NCBI GenBank assembly: GCA_905397405.1
Contig: CAJPVJ010000194.1
Coordinates: 1-33,135 of the forward strand
Source of the DNA: Oppiella nova
Taxonomy: Eukaryota; Arthropoda; Arachnida; Sarcoptiformes; Oppiidae
Length of the DNA stretch: 33,135 nt
Reading direction: 5' to 3'
Shown piece after piece: positions 19,321 to 32,316 of this stretch (position 1 is its first letter; each line of letters starts with the position of its first letter). The translations under genes and the position numbers were made by a program. Below the pieces are notes generated by a model that saw only the letters and a program-made list of their open reading frames with translations, did not search any database and was not told where the DNA came from.

Positions 19321-21337
19321 CTGTATGAAGCTGTATTGATAGCATGCAATATCGTATGGAAAACAGGGTCTGTTGAACGGGCCCTTTGAATATAACAAAG
19401 ACCAGTACCGACACAACCAACAGAATCGACTACATGTGCACCGATAGTACAAAGCCTATGACGCTTGACGTGATCTCCTTTGTGTACATCTCTATTATGA
19501 CCTTTTGGTGATTAACTGATAAAGTTTATGGAAATTGTATATCGCTTTCACTTACAACTGCATTACTAGTGAACAAAACACGAATCATATTATAATAGGG
19601 AATCGCTTACAACTGTTGTATGTATTGAACAAATTCTCATCAGATATGACTTTATTATTGTTATTATTTGCTAAGAAATATTGTTTCATAATTGAAACGT
19701 TGCTCTAATAGAGAGTGAACTAAACTAAACCCAATTCTCTTGATTCTACTCAATATTCTGTTAACAAAAGGGAAAATATTTGAAAAATAAAGGCTTTGAG
19801 AAAGCGGTGAAAAAGTGATTTGAATTCGTATCACATCGATGAGGAACTCCCACAACTGATTGTCTAGAATCCCTCACTTGTGACACTTCGCGCCTTTCAT
19901 TGCCTGCCTTTCCCTGTCTTTCCTCTGCTATTATATTGTGTTTTGTTGTCTTCATTGGTGTTTGCATTGACTGTATTTTCACTTTTATGATTAGAAACAA
20001 AACTCAACTGTTATACTGTACTGTTTTTGTGTGTTATTCTCAGTTTGTCTGTTACTTTGTGAACATTTGGTCCATAGAGTGGCAAATATCACAGATATTA
20101 CAGTTGACTCTCACTGTAGACCATAGAAAATGCTGAGTAAACAGAGACACACTTTGTGTAACAAATACTAACTTAACTGATGTCCGGAGCGTTTGTGATA
20201 AATGTGTTTTAGCTTAAAATACTATACACTAAATATATGACATTTTTTTCATTGACATTCATCGCCATCGCGTACAAAAAACTAAACAAACAAAATAACA
20301 AAATCAGACCTAAAGTACACTTTATTGAGTCTACTATATGTGTATAACATTGTCCTAAATCAGCATTTTTTGGACCAACAAATACAGTACACATCTTCTC
20401 CATTACCTATTCCGTGATAAATCTCAGATACAATTGTCTTCAAAGTGCAGAATATGCTTATATTTAGCTATCATTCCTTTAAATCGTATCTCAATTTCTC
20501 ACTCATTCTCCTCTTTATTGATTCCATAGAAGAGAATAGAAATATATTTTTATTTTCCAAATTATACTCTTATCCTGAAAATATTATATGAAAAACGTTT
20601 TTTAGACATTTTCATAATGCATAGGACGGCAAAGGCTCATATGACGAGCCGTCAAGTGTTATCAGTGAAAAATTATCGGTTTCGGTGAAGAGAAAACGTG
20701 TTTCAATGACATCCCTGTCCTCTCTATACACTTCACATGCCGTATGACTGTATAAGAGATGAGTGAAAGTCGAAAAGACGGCAATTGAATGCATATTTCT
20801 GATTATGAATTGTATGAGAGTAGCGAATATTATTGAATCATTTAAACAACAACTTAAATGCTTTTCTTTTTACATTTTCCAATAACATAACGTTAGACAA
20901 CATTAGCATAATTTTCTATAAATATTCGCTGCATTTCAGTGGTTCACATGTCATCTGTGCCCGAATAATGCAAATCCCATATAAAGTGGTGGCATATTTG
21001 CACCATTCAATGCATACACCAATACACCAATGCATACATGAATTGCACTGAAATGCCATTTCAGGTGCCGTTAATATTGACTTTTGCTAAGTTTGCGTTT
21101 ATTATACTCTATTCACTCTATCGTTCAGCACAATATGCCAGACATTCATTCGCTCATTCATAGCAGTCTTCATTGCACTGACTATACTATTAAACACAAT
21201 AAAAGTCATAAAAATTTTCTAATAATCAATTGGGAATCGAAAATATAAGACAGACTCCGAACAAAACAATGACAAGAATTTTAATTATGGCAAATGTCAG
21301 AGAAGTAAATTTGTAGTTCGCTTCTCCATCCTGTCAT

Positions 21338-21377
21338 CTACCAGTGCCTTCACATTACTACCAGTGCCTTCACATTA
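21338..21377. repeat. Perfect 20-bp tandem duplication
   Basis: CTACCAGTGCCTTCACATTA occurs twice head to tail with no spacer. Each unit contains the word TACCAGTGC, found elsewhere in the window. Confidence 0.95.
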
Positions 21378-22554
21378 GCACTGATCATGGCCTGTAAGCC
21401 ATCATTTGACATGAGTTTAAGTTCTCCATAATCTGCAATCGTTTGCAGCAATCTTTCAATTTATTAAATAAATTAATGGTTTAATGCAAACTACAGCTGA
21501 CTATAGTCTCATAAATCAATTTCATTGCTCACCTCTAATGTAGACTAGTATTAGTGGTAAATAAAGCCATGAAAGCCACGAAAGACATGTTGGCCTCACA
21601 ATCAACAGCATATTCTGAGCGACACTACCGGTCCGGTGATACCAATTGATTACTGTCTAACTGATGGTCTCGTGTATGTACACCAACTGAATGGCATGAA
21701 AATGTCTCAAGTCTTTGGCCATTGATTCAGTAATCATCGAGCACAGTCATCATCGGTAAGAGTGGTATCACTGGCAACAGGCGTACACTTATATTTGGCG
21801 TTTTAGCTTATGGTGATTGTTCATACAGTATGTTTAACGATGAGTACCATTAGTTTGATGTTTGCAATTTGTATGTCTAAACATTAGTGACAAACTGCAA
21901 AACAGTGAAACAGTGGCCGACTGTATATAAGTTGCAATTTCATGTGTGAATGAATGCACTGCAAAGCCATCACCACATGTCTGCTCGTGAGGCCAACTGA
22001 TTCTTCGATCACATAACTACTGGTCTTATATGAGCCCATGTATGCGATCTATGCTAACTGTGCGCATGTGAACCGTATTATGACTTTTCAACAATTCTCT
22101 CATATTTTCAACAATTCATTTCACTTTTCATCTCTTTGTCCTAAAATTAAATTTACATTTAATTAGATTTCAAGGAAATATAAAAGTAATTGAAACTTAA
22201 TGTAATTATTTTAATCAAATAAAAAATTTAAATCCACATAAAAATAGAAATTAAATTAATTCAAAAGCTCTCATAATTCAAGTGAACTTTAAATTTTCAC
22301 TTCAAAGCCATTTAGCTTTGAGTTTACAATAGATTTTTTATTATGAACTCATTTCTCAAATTCCTCGACACAACAGCTTTTATACCAATAAAAGAACTCA
22401 TTTTAAAAACATTTTCTCCCAAATCATAAATTTAAATAAATTTAACCAATATTTTAAAGAATTTAATTATTAGTTAGAGTAATAATTAGCGTTAATTAAT
22501 AGCAAACCCATAAATAAGTCCATAAAAGCTTATGTCTGAACGAAATGATAGTAA

Positions 22555-22578
22555 AGAGAGAGAGAGAGAGAGAGAGAG
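22555..22578. repeat. (AG)12 microsatellite
   Basis: Perfect dinucleotide run in the gene-free region. Confidence 0.95.
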
Positions 22579-23023
22579 GGAATAAAGCGTTGAGTAAAAC
22601 CTTAATAACAGAGATATTATATTAAATCACAAGAAAAAGTCATTCGAGAATCGTTAGAGTGATTTCACACAATCTTTTGGCTTTAGATAACGAATAATAC
22701 ACTAATGGCCACATGTTAGCACAGGACTATACATACACACTGCACATACCATACCATACAGAATGGTTTAGCCATTGAAAGCACTTACATGACTAGTAGT
22801 ACAACATTTTGATAAAAGGATGCATTCGTTTACGTAAATTTGATGATCATTTTGTGAGGGATTTAATACATGCCATGAGAAACACATTCACAGCAATTCA
22901 GTGATTCCTTTTGAAATATCAATAGTAATAATATTAATATAACACCAGTTTTGGGTATTGTATGAGCTATTTGTGTCATAAACTCTACTAAAGTAAAAGT
23001 AAATACAGAATAAAGTCTTAGTT

Positions 23024-23025
<2 letters not shown>

Positions 23026-23063
<38 letters not shown>
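23026..23063. repeat. (GA)19 microsatellite
   Basis: Perfect 38-bp run followed by a GGTTGGGTGGTTGGGTGGTT-type short repeat near 23075-23100. Confidence 0.95.
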
Positions 23064-23066
<3 letters not shown>

Positions 23067-25831
23067 GAGTAAAGGTTGGGTGGTTGGGTGGTTGAGTGGT
23101 GCAGTGATGCGTTCAGTGAGGCCATCCACACAACCATCTTAACCATGAATGGGTCTGGAGCTCAGTTGAGTGCAAAACTTCATTCGTCTCTTTCGTCACA
23201 CTCTTCAGAACCACCAAAACTGACGATTCCTTTGCAACATTGAGAGGAAAGTCACATAAAAGTCTTGCATTATATGTGCGGCAGATATGATAGCATTGAA
23301 TGAATGAAAGGATCGCAACTCATAGGAAGGGAGCTGTGCTATGATGTGCCAGTCGTCAGAAAAATGATGGCCCGATAGGCCTACTTATCACTCGTCTCAA
23401 CACCACTTCTAACCGATTCTTATTCTTTATTCTCTTTATTCATGTCTCAGTGAAACCGAATTCAAAAAACCTTTTCTCTCAACAATCATAAAAACATTTT
23501 TATTATAAGAATATAAGTTTATAAATGAGAGAATTCATTGCTATAACGCATTCATTCATCGAAAGTAATGCTTTTATTGTGACTACAGATCATATCATAT
23601 CGTATTATCTCGTAAATCATTTTTCAATGAGTGCCAAATAAATCTCTAAATTCTGAAAATATACTTAAATATATTTATTTGCATTTTTATCGCTTTTCAA
23701 AGACTATTTGAACGCTAATGCAAACCATATATTATGAGTGATTTGTTGATTATTTGTTCGTAACTTTTTCATAATACCAGAGCTTTAGGATTATTAAAGT
23801 GTTCAAACAAACAGTAAAGAATAACTTAAGGACAATAACGAGTGCACATCTGAAATATCAACAGCGCTGGCGAACAATAATTTGTCATTTGGTCCGTAAT
23901 CCTCAAGAGAAAAGGAAAGCATTGTATGTAATGTTGAAATGCTGTACACACTGTACAACACCACCAAATCATGTGTCGCTAGTTATAGGCGGATAACTTT
24001 TCATCTGAAAGGCATTACATACACTCACAGCACTCACCAGCGCTCACACCACACCATCACAGCATCCCTTCTCCACTACAATACTGCACATACAGTACAG
24101 CACTGAATACCACTGAACTGAACTGAACACCATTGAACCCCATATTCCATGAGAGACAGACCACTGCATACCAGACACTCCACTCTCACTGCTTGAACAT
24201 CACTGCCAATGCAAAGCCATAGGAGACAGCTATGGCTGAGAGAAAGTATCATCAAAATAATCATAACATCTCTTTCTATACCTTTTATCTATACTAAAAA
24301 GAATCCAAATAATGAAACTTTTCTCAAAAGACTTCATTTTATTAATATTTCTTTTATTCCTCATAAATCGAGATTTCTATACAAATGTTTCTTTACTTAT
24401 AATTTGAGTAAATATCTGAATCAATAATCATTTGCAGAATCAAATATTGAATGCATTCATAATTACATCTATTTTTAAAGTTAATTTTAATAAAAGCAAA
24501 CATTTTAATTTTGAAAATACGCTAACATATAATTAATTTCAATTATAACTTATGTTAACAAAAACGAATAAACAGGTTTAAAGCACCGGTAACTTATTTG
24601 AACTCGAAAGTCATATAATTTGAATAATAAACCCAATTATAACGAAAGAATACATATGAGAGTGGAGTTATTATATACTTATAATTTATTCAGTATTGTG
24701 ATAAAAAATTAATTAATAATAGGAGAAAATTAATGTCAGATTAGTTTTAATGGATTCAAGTTTATTATGTGATAAACTCTAATGAAAATGCATTTGCAAA
24801 CTATTGTTGTGCCCTTATGTTGAGGACATAACTCGCAAATTCTGTACTTAAGAATCGATTTTAAAATGCTATCAAACTCAACAACTCTACAGAAAATTCT
24901 AACTAAAAATAGGTTTTATATTTAGTGCAAAATATGGCCAATCGTTTGAAACATTTTCCAAACGAGAGTAATATTAGAATTCTTTTGGAAAATAGTGTTT
25001 TATAAATATTATTTCAAAAGTTGACGAGAATTTCATTGCAATCTTTCCTGTGGCTATCACTCACTCCTCCAATATCTGTATGATTGCATTCAATTGAATA
25101 TAACATATAAAATATTTGGATTTTTTGCTATTTTATTGAATTTGTTTGCCAAATGTTTTCGTGAACTCAGAGATCACATTCTGGTCATTAGATTGAAAAT
25201 TTGAGATATTTTAGAGTAACTCTGTTTAAGACATTTGCGAATATCTGGTGCTAAACAATAATTTACACGATATTATGTCATAAAACCTGATTTATTAGTC
25301 TATAAAAAGGCAAGAATTTTGAAGAAATTTAGTCAAAGTAGGAGTTGTTTTGATGTATAATTCCATATTATAGCAAACATTTGTAACATTTAATGTAAAA
25401 TATAAATAACGGTAACAATAATAATAAGAGCCATAAAAAGAAAAGTAACGATTGTTTTAACTGACCCTTTGGTGGAACTGGTATTTAGCAGCCATTTGTA
25501 CTTAAGTTATTAAATAGAGTTCTTATTTGATTTGAGTTGAAATCTGTAACAAAAGCAATGAAAAAACATATTACTATTACTAGTCTTTAATAAAATAGAT
25601 TTTTATAGAGCACTACAGGCGAGAGAGTATCGTATGAATGGCAGTCAAAAATGTGCGTATATTGGAGGAAAGGGCTGGCAGATAGTCTAGAGTTGGTCTC
25701 AACACTTAGTTTATCCTTATGTATCACTTGCCTGGAGCTGATCCACAATTTTTTTGCTAACTTTAATACTGAGTGTTCATTGAGTCGAATAACAACCAAA
25801 ATATTTGACGCTTTGCTGCCTTTCAGCCCAT

Positions 25832-25886
25832 TCTCTCTCTCTCTCTCTCTCCCCATCTCTCTCTCGCTCTCTCTCTCCATCTCTCT

Positions 25887-25920
<34 letters not shown>

Positions 25921-25921
25921 T
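25832..25921. repeat. Interrupted (CT)n tract, about 90 bp
   Basis: CT dinucleotides with CCCCAT, CCAT and CG interruptions. Long open frames across it on both strands are a by-product of the dinucleotide repeat. Confidence 0.95.
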
Positions 25922-28900
25922 TCATAAAACATGAGTTTGAATGAAAAAGTTTTCAATATTTCTTCACTGTTTTACTCTATCGTCGATTTACCGATCGCTT
26001 CATTTAAACTTATGTGGAGTTGAGTCCAACAGTGACTGCAGTCGTGTATTCATGCAAAGAGTGTTTCCAACAAAATTCTACTAAACTTGAAATCAATTTA
26101 ATTGAAAAATGTTTTTCCACATATTTTTCAATAACTTTATCAATAATTACATTCAATATGCTTATCAATGCGAACAAATAGTTTGTCACTATTTTTATAA
26201 TTTTAAAAACAATATTGAAATAATTATATAAATGATACAAAAGGGAAACAAAGCGGTTAATAATATAATTGGCATTGAGTTCAACGAATTCAAAACAAGT
26301 AATATATTTAAACATAATATTGGGTTCATATATGATATTTGATGCAATTGTGTTGAATAGAGTATTAGTTGAATGTGAGAATCGATTGTACAGTTAGACT
26401 GCTGTCCCTAACATAAGGCAATGTAAGCGATCGATCACTTGTGAAGTTTGATATTTAACGCATTCAATGTTTAGTGATTTGGAAAAAATCATCGATTAAA
26501 TGATTTTTGAGACTTTTTTCAATTAACAATAGAGCCATAAATTATATTTTTTGAAGGTTTGGTCAGTTTATCATTGAATTAGAGCTCAAAATAGTTTTGT
26601 TGGCAAAGAGAGCAAAGTTGACGTTATGTTCAATACATTATTCAAATGATAGTATATTTAATAAATGTCGACAAAAGACATCCGAAACATTAAACTCATA
26701 AAAGCGAGCATTAATTACTGAAATTTGTATTTAATGTTTTGTTTGTAGTAACAAAAGTGGAAATATGTGACTACATGTGCAAAGAGGTGTATGAGTGCGT
26801 GAATCTCATGAATGGCATCATTCATATGATTTACATGTGATGTGAATGAGAGAGCAGAGCCTATCGTTTTGGGACTATTTATTGGAAACAATTTATTGTC
26901 GACACTCTTGTCGAGAGCACAACCAAAGAGGTCTACAAATGATAAAAAGATTATTTATGAGCGCCGATAGATATGGGACTGGGATTTGAAGAGTCAAAGA
27001 GTGAGAGAATGTGCCAGAAATGAAGATAACATATGTTTGGCTCACTCTGTGTCTGCACTTTATTTCCACTTTCATTTGTGTCGAAAATCTCTAGTTTTTC
27101 ACATTACTCTAGCTTTTTACTGTACATTTTCTAGTTTTGTGGCTCCGATAGCCTACACAAGCCTCACGACAAACATATGAAATATTATAGAAATTCTAGA
27201 AATAAAAAATATAATTATTATTGGAATCAAAATCAAAATCGATTCACATTTCGCTACAAATTTATTTGAGTCTCAAAACTGTTAATAACATTTCAAGAGA
27301 TTTCAGTTTTAAACAACTTTTATTATATAAAGTAGAGAAATACAGTAAGAAAATTGGCAAATAAGACAATTTATTGCAGTTATGCAGTTGTGTAACAGCA
27401 CTCACTCCAGTCGAGTAGAGTATGGGTTCACTACTCATACCAGTGCTCCAAAAGCTCCTACAGTTGTGTCGACGCATCGATCGCTATTCCTCTGGAGTTG
27501 ACTGCAAACGACTAAAGCTTTTTAATGTATACACAATGTTACCAATGATATGCAAAGGGGTTTCACGTTGATTAAGGCTTATATTTGGTCACAAATAGCC
27601 CATCGCTGTAAAGCTTATTATTACCCTTTCCTCTCAACATTCCTCCCAGTCTTCCACAACAAAGAATTCATTCAAATCAACATTAATTTAATTATAGTCT
27701 TATTTCTACTTTCAATGAATAGTATACAAAAACTTTTTTATTCTATTTCAAAAAATTTAAATTAAATCCTAAATATGAGTGAATCATTTTCTTACTCTGT
27801 TATAGTTGCATAAAGTGTTAATCATTGAAAACATAAAGCAAATGTAAATAGCAGTCACAATAGTTACATATTGTTCAGAATAGTGCTAAACATTAAGAAT
27901 ATTCAATTATAGCAATAAACCCCGACTAAGAGCCCATACCCTTGATTGTGTGGTATATGCAAGTTGTGAATGTATGGCAACACTTTGATTCATTCAACTC
28001 CGATCGCTGCTAAATGTTTGGATTGGACTCATATATACAGTACCGTTACTACACAGCAATAGAGCACTACAACCACCCATTCTATGGCGTGGACTCACAT
28101 CGTCTCGGTTCGGGTCATTTCAGTCCATACTTTGTATTGATTTCTATATAGAGTACATGTTATACATGTTGTGCTCATTCAGCTCTTCTATACGATATAA
28201 TAGAGAATATGTTTTTGAAAGTAATTCTCAATCGAATGCTTGTATTTATACAACACTATTGTAAATAGAGTACATTTTTAATAAGTTACACAATTGAAAC
28301 ACTACAACACGAAGCACTACTTATACTTCACTGTACAGTATATTCTGTATATTTCACTGTATTCTTAAAACTTATAAGCTTTCAAAATGTCTACTCATTA
28401 AACATATTTCAAAGGCTAACAAAAATTTTATAATTGGAATCCATTATATTTGGCTCCTTTTGAGACTTAATTATTTCGTATTTTCAACAATAATATTAAG
28501 CCTTCATTTTATGCATTCATCTCAAAGTTCCCTTTATTTGAATATAATTTATTTTTATTAATGTTAAATAGAATTCACATTTAAAATTAGAGAATTTCTA
28601 ACAAATAATTAAACGCTTCAATACTTTAAACACACTTTTTGGTAAAATTTTAATGAAAGCGCTGATTAATAAAATTTTAGCAAAACAAACCAATTTCTGT
28701 TCATTATTAGCTAAACATTAAATTAAATAATAAACACAATAAATACTGTAATATGTTTTCCAACACTCATTTTAAACGCAAATTTATTTCCAACTTTACA
28801 ACTTTTCTTTGGAGAGAAAATTGAAGCAAACATTGACTGAAAGATTGTTTGAATTTTTAAGCTTTGGTTTCTAACGAGTCTCTCAAGAGGTTTGTTTATT

Positions 28901-29388
28901 TGGTATGTATTGATAGTATATTTTATTTTTAAACGATGACAGAATTGCCATCAAATAATTCATACAAATATTTTTCCCGATTCTTAGTTTTGGCAAATTT
29001 ATCAAAATTCTGATTTGAGTGGAGGGCACACGTAATCTTAGATTTCCCAAAGGCTTTACATATGTCTGTATATCTATTATATATTTGAAGCTCAGGGACA
29101 GTCCAATCTTTGTTACGATCTTTATGACCATTCCTCTAAACTGTGATTTACGGCATAAAATTTTATCGGCATTGAAATTATAAAACAAATTGACAATTAA
29201 ATCATTATTTTAATGGATGCCATCATAATTCATTAAAATCACAAACATTTCAATTCAATTCAATCGATTCAATATGTTTTCATTTTCACACATTTTTGAC
29301 ACAAAATACTTTAATAAATGCAAACAAACACTTATTTATGAAAGCTTTTAGTTACATGAATATCAATCGATTATTTGTCATTTTAGTA

Positions 29389-29424
29389 ATATATATATAT
29401 ATTACTATTTATATATATATATAT
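29389..29424. repeat. Two adjacent (AT)n runs
   Basis: AT runs of about 14 and 15 bp separated by TACTATT, in a very AT-rich neighbourhood. Confidence 0.85.
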
Positions 29425-30136
29425 CTCTCTACATTTAAAGTAGTATTTTCAATTTATTTTAATATTATATTTATGAGTTTAAAACTAAAATGTAATTTAT
29501 TATTAAAGTAATTAAATTATCTTACTTGTTAGAATAATATTATTAATTAAATATTTTAATATAAATAGCGCTAAGAGTAAAGTAAAGGTTATGTTTTACT
29601 TTTATGAGAGCTTAACAAATGGGTTTTAAATGATATAAGTAGTCACTTCATTAGGGATTCTTATATTTAATTTACTATTTTAACAGTGCGTTAGTATAAG
29701 TTATACTTAAATATTAATATAATAACAAATTGAGAGACCTTCTTTGTTTAATAAATGACTCCTTTAATTGTTAACATTTGCCAAACTTTTAAAAACCTCA
29801 AGAATGCTATTAATCAAAAGCATAGCACTCTTCAGGTATTGTTATCTCATATCTAATAAATGATGGGAAGTCATAATTTCATGAGTGGTTGAGACCATTT
29901 CCGACGCCGAATATGATATCAAAGAGAAATATTGGTTGTGTTGTACACTATAGGCATTATAAACAGCATTTCCAGCTGAGACTCATTTCAGATTAAGACA
30001 AAACTTAATAATAAAAACCTTTGCTTTCAAATTAACAATTGGTTGCCAACTCTGTGCTCACAAAGAGCTCGAGGAGAAGTCATCAATTTCTGCGTCTTCA
30101 TCTAATCTTTTTGATCGCAAATCAAAGCATTTGGTA

Positions 30137-30202
30137 TATAAAATGACCCTTCGCTTCACTGATCACAAAGCGGTCCTTTGAGCCAACCCTACCAACCAAA
30201 CA
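30137..30202 (+). promoter_or_regulatory. TATA-type core promoter and possible non-coding first exon
   Basis: TATAAA at 30137-30142 lies 21-28 bp upstream of initiator-like TCACT (A at 30158) and TCACA (A at 30165). A relatively GC-rich leader follows and stops at a good splice donor, CA|GTGAGT, at 30203. A matching acceptor with a pyrimidine tract (CTTTCAATTTGCAG) ends at 32249, just upstream of the reading frame at 32317. The simplest reading is the promoter and 5' UTR exon of that gene. An alternative is an unspliced short frame, ATG at 30210 to TAA at 30311 (33 codons). This is inference from signals only. Confidence 0.35.
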
Positions 30203-30482
30203 GTGAGTCATGTCTTTCATCACTACTCTTAACATTTATAAACACAATAATTCAGATTTCTTTCGTTTCTTCACAAACTTTTACATAAGAGACGACTATA
30301 CGAGAGTATAAGAGAGTATTGGTTTCATTTAGAAATATCTCTTTTTTATGGAAACAAGAATTGTGTGAAAACTTTGATGAATCTGTATCTGAGCTTCAAC
30401 TAAAAATAGCTGTCATCACACATATCATTGTCGTAATCCACAAATCATTTCTCTTATTTATATGATAGCTCTTTACGCATCG

Positions 30483-30521
<39 letters not shown>

Positions 30522-32249
30522 CAATCTTCATTTATATCAATACTTTTCATAATAATTAATATGATATTATAATTAATTAATATCCCATTATAAATTACAG
30601 ATTACTTTTGCACAAAATTAACAGATAAACTTTTGTTACTTTATTAAATCATTAAAATTCAAGATATCATTTTTGTATTCTCAATTTATTATTATATTTA
30701 TTTAATTATTATTAGATGTTTACATTTCGTATTGTATTAAATTTCGGTGTTTTATAAATACGGTGTTTGTATTTAAAATAAGTTATAGGATCTAGAATAT
30801 TTTCAGTATCCATGTGTTATTAAAATTTTTCATAATTAAAAATATTGTGAATACCCTAAATAATAAATTTACATATTATAAAATTAATATTAAACTATAA
30901 TATAGATTGAGTTCACTAAATCACTAAATGCTGGGTTTAATGCTTGTATTGTATGCATAACTCACTCATCACTGAATCTAATGCATCACTGAATACTAAT
31001 CAAATTAGTCGATGAAATCATAATTCAATTGTTTTAGTTTTAATTTCATATCAATTTAATCCAACGAGTGAAAACTTTCATTCATAAGTGTCACACATTA
31101 TTAAGATATTAAATTATTTTCTTAATTATTAAAATTATATCTAAATAAGAGTAATAAATAAATATTTCATTCAAATGTACGCCAAATAAAGCATGTATAC
31201 ACTAATGTTAATAAAAATTACTTAATTTAATAAAATTCCAAAATGAAATGATTTGAAGTGATCAAAAATTAATATCAAATATTATTTAGTAAAAGTAGAT
31301 ATTCTCATAACTTATGATTTACATAAGATTTATATTTAATGGTGACATTTTCAATTAGATATATTATTCTTGAAATTTTGCTGATTCTTGAGGGAAGGTG
31401 TCCCGCTTTGGGAGGCATGTAAATTACCTTGAACATGTTCTATGAATTTTTATCTGTCTTGCAGTATAACTCATGCATATTCTTTGCATTTGAATTAGCA
31501 TTTGTTGACAATTCTAGAGTCAGATTCTCGCACAGAATATGTATGTATTTATGATTGTAAATCTTATGACAGAATAGACAATGGAGTAGACAATCATTAT
31601 TCATATATTCAACATACATTACTTTTGTTATGAGTGGTCAGTACAGTAAATATCAAATTCAAGTCAAATCTATTCTCAAATTCATGGGATAATCCATTGC
31701 ACTGTATGTCTGAGACTCCGAGTATTGTATTTTATGTGTAAGATTGTAGTAATCCGATAATCCGATTACTTACACTTTTCTATTCATGTTATACAGTAAG
31801 TTAGTTATACGCATAGAAATGTAGTATTCATTAATTGCATAGACATAAAACCTTTTATCATTCACATTAAAGTACCAGGTCCTATTTACAATAAAATAAG
31901 CGTTGACTCAAGGATTACAGTGAACTGTAACACACTGTACAGCACAACATTACACTGGGTTTACCTTTGCTTTTATTGTCAAATAATAGTAATCATTATG
32001 GTTATGGTTATGGTATATGCAAATGAATCCCTCCAACCCCTTAAATCAACCTACCCCTCTTAAATTGGTCTAATTATCAAATGATCTTGCTTAATATGGA
32101 AGTCACTTTGGCACATGTCATATGATAACCCTATAGTGCATTACAAAGTGATGCAATGTATGAGTGAATGCAATACAAGTGTAATGCAGTCATAGACTGA
32201 GTGCACAACACATCCACGCATTCAGTCATACATTGCTTTCAATTTGCAG
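30203..32249 (+). other. Possible 5' intron of the downstream gene, otherwise empty
   Basis: AT-rich, no supported coding exon. Contains a (TC)17 microsatellite at 30485-30518. Its ends look like a GTGAGT donor and TTTGCAG acceptor; whether it is truly an intron is untested. Confidence 0.35.
30485..30518. repeat. (TC)17 microsatellite
   Basis: Perfect 34-bp dinucleotide run. Confidence 0.95.
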
Positions 32250-32316
32250 TCAATTATTGAATACTTTTGTCATTTAAGACAACAATTGAGACAAAGAGTG
32301 AGACATAGAGTGAGCC

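Larger units (their letters stand above)
18130..30130. other. About 12 kb without a supportable gene
   Basis: Either the 5' intron(s) of Dscam or intergenic DNA. Only short AT-rich or low-complexity reading frames occur, with no recognisable domain, tRNA or rRNA. It contains several GA/TC microsatellites, a 9-bp minisatellite (18466-18510), a 20-bp tandem pair (21338-21377), (AT)n runs (29389-29424) and patches rich in CACTG words (for example 24000-24200). The missing Dscam signal exon may be here or beyond the window. Confidence 0.7.

Noticed and set aside
19234-19452. Overlapping minus-strand frames of 60-72 codons.
   Set aside because: They are mostly translated GA repeat (LSLSLS); no coding evidence.
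20209-20403. Minus-strand 64-codon frame with a hydrophobic segment (LGLILLFCLFSFLYA).
   Set aside because: No recognisable family, the hydrophobic segment is too far from the start for a signal peptide, and no convincing splice donor follows.
22863-23129. Minus-strand frame with an internal Met and hydrophobic stretch (GVILILLLLIF), a candidate Dscam signal exon.
   Set aside because: No GT donor in the required phase: each phase-1 option creates a stop when joined to the Ig1 exon. The rest of the frame is GA-repeat translation.
23799-23996. Plus-strand 65-codon frame (MFKQTVKNNLRTITSAHLKY...).
   Set aside because: Looks somewhat protein-like but has no known motif, weak start context and no poly(A) or splice evidence.
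25587-25944. Long open frames on both strands.
   Set aside because: They run through a (CT)n/(GA)n tract and encode Ser-Leu or Arg-Glu repeats; the repeat explains the openness.
26010-26315. Minus-strand 101-codon frame rich in Ile, Tyr and Phe.
   Set aside because: The composition matches AT-rich random sequence; no domain, start context or splice structure.
28883-29188. Minus-strand 101-codon frame.
   Set aside because: No recognisable motif; the AT-rich background makes such lengths expected by chance.
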